Origin: Triglochin maritima
Lineage: Eukaryota > Streptophyta > Magnoliopsida > Alismatales > Juncaginaceae
DNA: 64,000 bases
Assembly: GCA_963682175.1 (NCBI GenBank)
Contig: OY821791.1
Location: 33,106,326 to 33,170,325 of the forward strand
Direction: 5' to 3'
The stretch's first letter is position 1, and each line of letters starts with the position of its first letter. Below, piece after piece: positions 54,736 through 64,000 of this stretch. The translations under genes were made by a program, and so were the position numbers. A model generated the notes under the pieces. It saw only the letters and a program-made list of their open reading frames with translations. It ran no database searches and had not been told where the DNA came from.

Positions 54736-56456
54736 TTAACAAGTAGAGTGAGATGACCTATTTATAGCCTCCCAAACCACCCACATCAAGAACTATTCCT
54801 TAGCCATGACCTCTTGTTTTTCTCTCCCTTAAACCAATCACAATTTGTCACATAATCAACCTCAAACACGTTTGACCACAATTGGAATTAATCCGACCCA
54901 TCATCTGAATTATTCTCTTAACTATTCTGGCAAAACCGTACCGAACGGTCGACCAAAAACTAACTAACCAGTCGACTGATTGTTAGTAAAACTGGATTTC
55001 GGTTAGACCACGAAATCCTTCGGTCGACCCATCACACGCACCCAAAGCTACTGTGATTTTCCGGTCAAACAGACTTGCCCAAATGATCGACCGTTTCTAC
55101 ACTAGAAACCCAATGGATGAGCCACTAGAAGTTTTCGATTGGACTGCATCTCAAAGTCGGTTGACCGATCACTACCAAGATCAAGCCGCGGAAGCTCCTG
55201 GAAATTTTCGATCGAACCACGACCCTATACTGGTCGACCAGTCATTACCCAGACGAGCTCGCGGAAGCTACTGGAACTTTCTGGTCGACCAAACACATCC
55301 ATCCAGTCGATCGTTCACATGCTCAACAATTACTGTGAATATTCGGTCGACCGGTCTCCGAAAACGTTCGATCGATCTTTTGGTTTTTTAGCAAACTCAT
55401 ATCTCATGTGATATATTATCCTATGTAATATTAAATTATTACACCCATAATATATACACCTCATATGAATTTATCCATGATTCTAAGTATGTCAATTTTC
55501 GAATACATATTAATTTTATTGATTCACCCCATGTGTCCATTTTCTCATGATACCCGACACATCATATGAACTCAAAAATCAAGCTTCTTGTTTCCCAGTT
55601 TTGTGGTGTGACATATAGGAGGATCTAAGCTAAATTGACAGTTATATTGAACACTCAATATCTCAAACTATAAGTGGTATCTAGCTACACATTATGGTTA
55701 CCCAATTAGCATAGATGTCTTGTTCCACTCGAACTAAACACGATCCATTTAGTGATGTGAGTGCATCACTTGTGTCTGTCCATTGCCTCATGATATTAAG
55801 AATATATACAAAGTAGAAATGTGTCACATTTGTATTATATTTATTTCTTGATCTCTTTAAGCTAATTATAACTATGTAACTTAACTCAAGCTACATTGTG
55901 CACATTATAATTTTTCTTTATCAAGGAGCCCACCAATATCATCACTCAATTAAGAGGGGCAATGATAATCGTTTGACTAGCTATATTATCCAGCACAAGT
56001 CATGTTCAACCAACTATTGCCTTTATCATTATACTCATTGATAGCTTTTGACAATAATCAAATGAAGCACTTCTTTAGTGAAAAGATATAAGTCTCATAT
56101 CTTAGGATCCAAGACACTGTAAAATATTAATGACACGAAACACAATTCCCTAATGTTTTACTTGTTAGGTCTATTCAGTATATAAAAGTAACTATCTTCC
56201 TCTTTTATATACTCGTGTCGTCAATTCGATGACCAACATGATAATCTTATCTCGGTAATTAATGTTCTATGTTAATTACTATGATTGTGAATAACTTTTG
56301 ATTTATGTAGACCATTATCTTTTAGAGCACTACGATTAAGGAACAAGAGTCTCTTCCTTAACACTTCATAAAGATGAATACATTAATCAAGGAACAAATT
56401 TTTTGCACATCCAATTCATAATAATTGACATATAAAAGTAAAACTTTTAGAACACA
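54735..56456 (-). mobile_element. LTR family X, minus orientation, 3' truncated
   Basis: Starts TGTGTTC at 56456 and is collinear with 51620-53150 in inverse orientation, including a degenerate palindrome cluster (54940-55375). It is cut at about 54735 against the Copia RT scrap. Confidence 0.8.
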
Positions 56457-56475
56457 TAGTCAAAACTGGAAACTT

Positions 56476-56880
56476 TTGCCCTAACACGTGCAATTCTAAT
56501 AAAAGGAAATTTTCTGAAAATAGAAATTACGAGGAAAAGAGGCAACAAAGGTTACCTATGCAATGCTCAGTCGGGTTCACCGCCCACTCTCGAAATTTCA
56601 GATGCTCTATGCGTCCACCCAGAGATGGTGCGCGTCCCAGAAAAGTTTGAAGCCCAGAAGCTCCAAGTGTGCGGCGGATTCGCCGCAAGTTACTCTTCAG
56701 GTGCGGCGATTTCGCCGCTCGTTTAGCTCCAAATGCGCCCGGATTTCTCCGCGCACTCTGTTATCTCCTGAAACACAAATCCAAATACTTAGATCGCGCA
56801 CAAGATAAACAGGATAAAATCGAAATCAACAAAAAAAAAACAAAATCTGCGTCGCCTCCCCGGCAACGGCGCCAAAAACT
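56476..56880 (-). mobile_element. Partial leader of a gag-protease element
   Basis: Nearly identical to 62642-63050, including a tRNA-Asp primer-binding site (56874-56857) next to the LTR. It is cut at 56476, so an LTR plus leader stands alone here. Confidence 0.9.
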
Positions 56881-58094
56881 TGATGAGAATTAAATTTATA
56901 CCGCAAGTGCACGGTGTCAATGAAGACGTGGCAAATACGTGTCGAACACAAGGAAGGAGAGATTTGTTATTAGTGTGATTTCGATTGGGGAAAAGAAGGA
57001 GAGAAGAATAAATTTGGTTTTGAGATTTTTGGTTTTAATTATCTAAAGCAAGAAACAAGAACAAATAAACTAAAACAAGAACAAAGAGGTGAATTCCGTT
57101 GGGTGGAGGTTTAGATATAGAGTTTAGATTAGAGAATTCAGAAACTTATGATAAATCATATTAGTTATAAAGAATTACATGATAAATGATTTAACACAAA
57201 CTCAAGTAATCAAAATATACTAATCACGAAATTAAAATAATAACTTTATTCTCTTCTCATCACCCTAAATCCGTCACCTCCACCCTTTGGAGAGAGTTAG
57301 AAACTCATAGATGGAGGGAAGAAGAAGGGGTCCTAGAGGAATTACAAAATAAAACTAAAAACAACAAGAAATGAAAGATAGAATTTTATTAATAAAGAGA
57401 AGAACAAAACAACAACATCCAAAGACTAAGGACCCTTTTTACATCGTTCTCGGGTCTATTTATAGTTGCTACAAGGGACCTAAGTATAACATTGGAAAGT
57501 ACACGTGTCCAGACACGACTGGATGAAATTTGGAGACGCGGATCGACTCTGGGGCGGCGGAATCGCCGCAAGTCAAGTGTAATGTGCGGCTAAAACACCG
57601 CATATCTTGCTCTGATTAGGTCCGGATTTTTGCTGTGTGTTTATGGTATGATTTGATCCTCCTTTGCACGTCTGGATGATTTCTTTCCATTCTTTTGAGC
57701 TCCGAATTATTTCCTTCATATTTTTGGAGATCCACATTGATTTTTCTTTAGATTTTCTCCATAATAATAAAAGCTACTCGTGATTTGCAATTAGGTCCTT
57801 GACCTTTTGCAATTAAGTCCCCGGCTACTTTTGTGCTTAAGTCCTTGTTCTTTTCGTAATTAGGTCTTGAATGCTTTTATGCTTGGATACATTTCCATTT
57901 GAAACCCGATAAACCTGAACTTGGTCTTTATGATAGAAACGAGTCTTTTGCACGCGTTTATGCTCGGGATGTGGGTAATTTGCATTCAGGTCCCTGTATT
58001 CTGTAAATAAGACTAAACACATACCTTAGTAGCATTTATTGATATAAAAGTAATCTAAATGAAAGACATATGATGCAATGTATGCAATGCATCA
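56881..58094 (-). repeat. 3' LTR of copy B, also abutting a second leader
   Basis: It runs TGATGC (58094) to CTCATCA (56881). It has a polypurine tract on one side and a primer-binding site on the other, so it belongs to two tandem units. A GCGGCG-type hairpin lies near 57544-57593. Confidence 0.9.
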
Positions 58095-59145
58095 AATACC
58101 CCCACACCTAGATTTTGCTAGTCCCTAGCAAAACAGAACATAAGAGAAATGAAAACAGGAAAATCCTAACTCACTTTCGTAGGAATCACGGTTGCACTTA
58201 GCATGTGCAACAAGCCGTTAAACCTCTTTGTTGCCAAGGAGGAGAAGTGTTGTCTCCTGAGGGTTTTCAGCGGATATACCCACAAAATCCTAAATCAACA
58301 TTTCATTAATAGTTCTCAATATCCGTACCTCACCTTATACATCTCACTGAGAATTCTTGCATGCTCATTATGTAAATCTAACTCATTAAAAATATGACTT
58401 GGTCTTTGTTCCTCCAACATTCACACCACTAACCCTTCTACACATGATATCACTTAAATTATTTTGCACGCCTCCTCTGGTGGTGAAGTATCATTCGGAT
58501 CAACCATGACATGGATCATTCTTTTAGCTTTGGGCCTTGAGTATTTTTATTTTTTTTCTTTTCTTCCGTGATTCAACACATTTGCTTTTTGACACTTTTA
58601 CCCTTTTTGGCATTCGTGTAGCGAGTTTGGTCGATAATCCCGAGCTGGTAGACTCAAGTTACCGGGTTTCAAGATACCTCTACGGACCAGTGACTCGAAG
58701 GCTTGGGCTTTTGTAATCATTTTGCAAAATGTGCTTTCCTCACTTTATTATTTTATTTTACTTTTATTTTCCTCAAGGCTTCATTGCTCAACCTCTGCTT
58801 TTTATCAACCACTTCAAAGATTTGATTCATCTAATTTAAGTGCCTACATGTCTTAAAAGGTAATGAGTTATTTCTTTGGAACTTCGATTTATGTCATAAT
58901 TTCTACAAGCAGAACTATATAATAAGGAACAAAAATTCAATGCAATTTGTACACGGGTTTTGGTAGTTCAATCTTAAGCTATGTCATGAAACATTGATTT
59001 TTTTTAGAGACAGAAATATAGATAAATATATACATAAACACCCCCCCACACCTAAATCATGCATTGTCCTCAATGTATGCAAATATAAAGCAAATGCACT
59101 TATTACCTTGGTGAACTGCGGTGGGAGGATGGAATTTGTTCAAAG
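58095..59145 (-). other. 3' untranslated part of copy B
   Basis: It matches 19094-20205 of copy A, including the extra polypurine tract (CCCCCCCACACCT at 59041-59053) after the ORF. No gene recognised. Confidence 0.7.
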
Positions 59146-61587
59146 TCAACCATAGTCAGAACTGGATTGAATGACACCATATTGGTGCATGTATCCAGTT
59201 GAATTGTTCCCCATGTTGCAATGAGAGTCCTGAGTCACAGGTTCCACACCCCTCACATAAATTGGTTCTCTTATTTGCTCGAGTGATGGTGGGTGGGTAG
59301 ATGAATTACTCCCCCTTTTCTCACTTTCTTTTTGATTTTGTGATGATTTATTTGATTCAGAAATCTTATAGATACGTGATCTCATCACAACATCACTCTG
59401 ATTGCATACTATTTCTGGTTCATTATCCACATGAAAGATATTAAATTCAGCTTTTAAGTTTCCAAAATATAGTTGCATGAGCCCATTTCGGCAATTTATC
59501 AAAGCTTCAGAAGTGGCTAAAAAGGGTCTGCCTAGTATTATAGGGATTTGTCTCTTAGGATCTACAACGGGGGCGGTATCTAGTACGACAAAATCCACTG
59601 GGTAAATGAAGTCACCCACCTTGATCAAAACGTCCTCGACTATACCTCTTGGTTTCTTAGTAGAGTAATCAGCAAATTGAAGGGTTGTCTTAGAGGGTTT
59701 TAATGGACCAAGGTTGAGTTGCTCGTAGACGGAGAATGGGAGTAGGTTAACACTAGCACCAAGGTCTAGAAGGGCTTTGTTGATCTAGGTATCTCCTATT
59801 GCACATGAAATTGTGGGACACCCAGGATCCTTATATTTTGTAGGAGATGTGTTGGACAGGATAGAGCTTATATTTGCAGTTAAGAATGCCTTCTTTGGTA
59901 CGTTCGTTTTTCACTTTTTAGTGCACAGATCTTTTAAGAATTTAGCATAAGCAGGTATTTGTTGAATCATGTCTAAGAGTGGAATGTTCACCTTAACTTG
60001 CTTAAATACTTCCAAGATTTTCTCTATTTGTGCACTTGAGTTCTTCTTGAGTCTATTGGGGAATGGGGCTTTGGGAACATAGACTCGCTCAGGTTCAGGT
60101 TGAGCTATGGGTTCCGGTTGAGTAGGTGGGTTGGGCGTTTCAGATTGGACGTCGGGTTCAATGGTTAGGTCATATGTGGTTGCTTGGTGGCTAAGTTGAT
60201 TAGACGTTCTAGGATTTACCACATTGTTATCAACTTGTCTTCCGGACCGTAATGATACTACAACATTTATTTGTTGGAACGGTCCTTCCTCATTAACCAT
60301 TTGAACCGGTCTAGGGTTGTTATTTCCTGAAGGTGGTTGATAGGGCTGATATGAATTATTAGATCTAGGGTTCACCTCAGGTTGACTTGGAAATTGACCT
60401 TTTTCTCTTGCACCTACAATTTGTGCGAGTTGGCTGACTTGTGTCTCTAGCCTTTGGAAAGACTGGTTGGTTGTTTGTATAAAGGTTTTCATCAGATTTT
60501 CCAAGCTTGTCAACCTAACCTCATGATCGCCATTGTTACTAAACCCAGATGATGTATTATTTTGGTTATACGGGTTTGGTTGTTGTCTAGGAGGTTGACC
60601 TTGTTGGCTTGATGAGAAATTGGAATTATTGCGCCAACCCGAGTTATAGGTTGATGCGTATGGGTCATTTCTAGCATGGTTAAACGTGGCATTAACTTGT
60701 TCCCAGTCCGCACAATCCTCCATTACATGACCAGTCTGACCACATCTAGAGCAAGGGATAGACGAGGCTTGATTCACTCGGTTTTGGGTTTGTAGCTCTA
60801 AACTTTCCATTCTGCGCATAAGGGTAGCTAGTTTTGCTTCAGCCGCTATGTTGGCATCAACAGCTAAGACACCTGGTTTGGGTTGACTTGCTATTCTAGA
60901 TCCGATACTCGGGTTAAGCGGTGTTCTAGCATTGTCCCATTGCATACTGTTTTCAGCTAAATCCTCAAGAAAAGTCCAGGCATCATTTTCATTTTTTGAC
61001 ATGAAGTTCCCTTGGCTTACGAATTCTACCATAACCTTAGATGTGGGTGTCAATCCCTCATAAATAATTTGACATAATTGCCATCTTGGAATTCCATGAT
61101 GAGGGCATTAGGTCAGAACACTTTTGAATCTTTCTAGATAGGAATAGAACGGCTCGCTCTCAGACTGAACGAATGCAACAATTTCATTCCTAATCCTCAT
61201 AGTCTTATGGTTGGGGAAATATTTTTTCAGGAATACTTGAACAAACTCAGCCCAACTCCTAATAGATCTTTCGGCTAGACTATATAGCCATTTCTTAGCG
61301 TCGTCCTTCAGTGCCAGAGGCACGAATTTCAGATGCACTGCCTCCTCAGGAATATGCTGGTATTGCATAAGAGAGCAGATTTCCTCAAATTCTCTAAGGA
61401 AGAGATATGGATCTTCCCTAGAGGTGAACTTAGGCAACATACTCATGTATTGTGCCTTAAGTTCGAAGTCGCGACCCGGTATGGTGGGCATAACGATGCA
61501 CGATGGCTGAGCAGCCATCGTTGGATAGCATCGATCCCTCAGAGTTATAGGTTCTGCAACAGGTGGGTCCACTACGTTCTCACCCAT
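59146..61587 (-). pseudogene. Gag-protease polyprotein of copy B, three nonsense codons
   Basis: It is collinear with the intact gag-protease frame of copy A from ATG 61587. The gag core, CCHC knuckle (CSRCGQTGHVMEDC) and ILGRPFL are readable. Stops: TAA at 61110-61108, TGA at 59913-59911 and TAG at 59787-59785, where copy A has Gln, Arg and Phe codons. The DLGAS-like motif is near 59755. It cannot yield a full Gag-protease. Confidence 0.9.
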
Positions 61588-63050
61588 TGGATCCGGGTGA
61601 GGTGGTGCAGCAGATGGATTGGGGTTAAGCTCTAGACTGGAATCTAGATGAACTCGTGAGAGTCGTTTGCTCAAATCCCGAACCCAAATCTGGGTGCACC
61701 GGTTTGAATTAATTTTTGAATTCAAATTCGAAATTTAAATTCCAAATTTAATTTCAAGAATTAATTACAATTTTTTTTATTTTCGTTTTTTATATATATA
61801 TTTTTATGTTTTTTTTCAAACGGGAAACAAACAATAGAATGGGGAAAGATAAGAAAGGAATCCTAATCTAGAGAGTTGAGGTGAGAAGAGAAAGAAGACT
61901 CAGATGAGAAGGGAAACTTAACTCTAAAGATAGAAAGAGGGTTGGTCAGAAGTTTCCTAAGAAAGCACAGTTCAAACAATCCTAGACCTAGTGTCGCTTA
62001 GATCTAGACGACTCCTAACTGGTTGAGTCGAGTTGATTTGCTTGATTCACCTCCCTCACTAATCAAACCAAATTGGCCAGGTAGTGTATAGCTAGTGGGG
62101 GCGCTTCCGACAGAGTCGGTGCCAATTAGACAACCACTTCGCTTGGAAGACTCTCGTCAACACAAAAACACTTCCTAGACACCAAATTGAATTCGATCGG
62201 CTTCAGGTCATAGCAAGTCAAACCAATTCTTCTCCTTAATTGAGTCCGAGTCCTTAGGGGCCAATGTCTAATTGATTTTAAATTTTAAGGCTTGGGAGAC
62301 ACTTTAGGATTGTGATTTGTGGGCCACGGAAAGGTGATGAAATCCCCACCGTATCTTTTCCTACGGAGTTGCCCTTAAGATAGTTTAACTTAGATCTAGC
62401 AAAGATAGTCAAACAATGGTCTTTAGAGGGGGGCAATTGCGAGGTTGTATGCAAACTAGATTATATGCTTAAATGCAATCGATGAAAACCACGATACGTA
62501 CCTCGACTCCAGCACTCTTCAACAGAAATTGATTTGCAAGAATTTAGCAAGAATAATGCATACAAAACACTAGATGATGCATGCACTAAGGCCTTTCTAA
62601 TTTTGCCAATTTTAGGTCAGAGTTGAATTATTGCCAATTATTGAATTTTTGCCCTAACACGTGCAATTCTAATAAAAGGAAATTTTCTGAAAATAGAAAT
62701 TACGAGGAAAAGAGGCAACAAAGGTTACCTATGCAATGCTCAGTCAAGTTCACCGCCCGCTCTCGAAATTTCAGATGCTCTATGCGTCCACCCAGAGATG
62801 GTGGCGTCCCAAAAAAGTTTGAAGCCCAGAAGCTCGAAGTGTGCGGCAATTCCGCCGCAGGTTCTTCTTGATATGCGGCGATTCCGCCGCCTTCGTTGCT
62901 CAGACTGCGTTCAGATTTCGCCGCGCACTCTGTTGTCTCCTGAAACACAAATCCAAATACTTAGATCGCGCACAAGATAAACAGAATAGAATCGAAATCA
63001 ACAAAAAAAACAAAATCTGCGTCGCCTCCCCGGCAACGGTGCCAAAAACT
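61588..63050 (-). other. Leader of copy B
   Basis: Corresponds to 15335-16669 of copy A: primer-binding site, GCGGCG-type inverted repeats at 62841-62892, then AT-rich sequence before gag. Confidence 0.7.
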
Positions 63051-64000
63051 TGATGAGAATTAAATTTATAACGCAAGTGCACGGTGTCAATGAAGACGTG
63101 GCAAATACGGGTTGAACACAAGGAGAGAGAGATTTGTTATTAGTGTGATTTCGATTGGGGAAAAGAAGGAGAGAAGAATAAATTTGGTTTTGAGATTTTT
63201 GGTTTTAATTATCTAAAGCAAGAAACAAGAACAAATAAACTAAAACAAGAACAAAGAGGTGAATTCCGTTGGGTGGAGGTTTAGATATAGAGTTTAGATT
63301 AGAGAATTCAGAAACTTATGATAAATCATATTAGTTATAAAGAATTACATGATAAATGATTTAACACAAACTCAAGTAATCAAAATATACTAATCACGAA
63401 ATTAAAATAATAACTTTATTCTCTTCTCATCACCCTAAATCCGTCACCTCCACCCTTTGGAGAGAGTTAGAAACTCATAGATGGAGGGAAGAAGAATGGG
63501 TCCTAGAGGAATTACAAAATAAAACTAAAAACAACAAGAAATGAAAGATAGAATTTTATTAATAAAGAGAAGAACAAAACAACAACATCCAAAGACTAAG
63601 GACCCTTTTTACATCGTTCTCGGGTCTATTTATAGTTGCTACAAGGGACCTAAGTATAACATTGGAAAGTACACGTGTCCAGACACGACTGGATGAAATT
63701 TGGAGACGCGGATCGACTCTGGGGCGGCGGAATCGCCGCAAGTCAAGTGTAATGTGCGGCTAAAACACCGCATATCTTGCTCTGATTAGGTCCGGATTTT
63801 TGCTGTGTGTTTATGGTATGATTTGATCCTCCTTTGCACGTCTGGATGATTTCTTTCCATTCTTTTGAGCTCCGAATTATTTCCTTCATATTTTTGGAGA
63901 TCCACATTGATTTTTCTTTAGATTTTCTCCATAATAATAAAAGCTACTCGTGATTTGCAATTAGGTCCTTGACTTTTTGCAATTAAGTCCCCGGCTACTT
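63051..64000 (-). repeat. 5' LTR of copy B, partial
   Basis: The first 950 bp from its inner end, aligning with 56881-57830. The rest lies beyond the window. Confidence 0.93.

Larger units (their letters stand above)
56881..64000 (-). mobile_element. Gag-protease LTR element, copy B, with an extra leader; 5' LTR runs off the window
   Basis: On the minus strand: 5' LTR 64000(+)-63051, internal region 63050-58095, 3' LTR 58094-56881 (1214 bp). The primer-binding site is at 63044-63027 (one base different from copy A) and the polypurine tract is at 58110-58095. It has the same internal length class as copy A (about 4.96 kb against 4.87 kb) and also no pol. The two LTRs differ at roughly half a dozen places over the 950 bp that can be compared. 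Confidence 0.92.

Overview
This window is nuclear DNA of a flowering plant, most likely a eudicot. The genes have many small introns with GT-AG borders. The recognisable host genes (a PIN-LIKES auxin carrier, a TTC5-type TPR protein, a WD40 protein and the tail of an ABCG transporter) are plant-type. Most of the rest is transposon sequence of plant-specific kinds: MULEs carrying plant mobile domain genes, Athila-like gag-only elements, Copia, chromovirus-type LTRs, hAT MITEs. I cannot name the species.

Layout, left to right. (1) 1-3298, minus: a broken plant mobile domain (PMD)-like gene. Its second intron (783-2535) is almost entirely a 21-bp minisatellite. (2) 4000-6167, plus: an apparently intact six-exon WD40 gene. 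(3) About 7.5-24.3 kb: remains of Mutator-like elements (MULEs). There are two PMD pseudogenes (7696-9480 and 10916-13599) and, facing the second one, a MULE transposase-OTU pseudogene (24159-13884, minus). A non-autonomous gag-protease LTR retrotransposon (14145-21395), with LTRs that look identical and a perfect 5-bp target duplication, sits inside the OTU exon. (4) 24.3-35.6 kb: an intact 13-exon TTC5-like gene (26752-30348), preceded by a segment that is repeated after it. The repeat is joined to an inverted, partial copy of the same gene (exons 10 to 7). (5) 37.4-39.7 kb: an intact PILS2-like gene with a hairpin MITE in its 5' UTR intron. (6) 40.4-56.5 kb: dense nested and rearranged LTR elements. 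They include solo LTRs with target duplications, two back-to-back LTR pairs, and a third copy of the TTC5-linked segment. One solo LTR interrupts the last exon of an ABCG fragment. (7) 56.5-64 kb, minus: a second, decayed copy of the gag-protease element, arranged as LTR-internal-LTR-partial leader.

Two patterns stand out. First, LTRs of at least three families with different ends carry clusters of imperfect CGGTNNACCG palindromes. In the 43474-44996 LTR these are arranged as eight pairs, each with exactly 9 bp between members. Second, the inverted partial TTC5 copy lies downstream of the parent gene and is almost identical to it in exon 8, so a read-through transcript would fold into a long hairpin. 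Either could be a regulatory device, but nothing here shows function.

The host genes do not form a pathway; each acts alone: auxin transport at the endoplasmic reticulum (PILS), a soluble TPR/OB-fold protein, and a WD40 scaffold.
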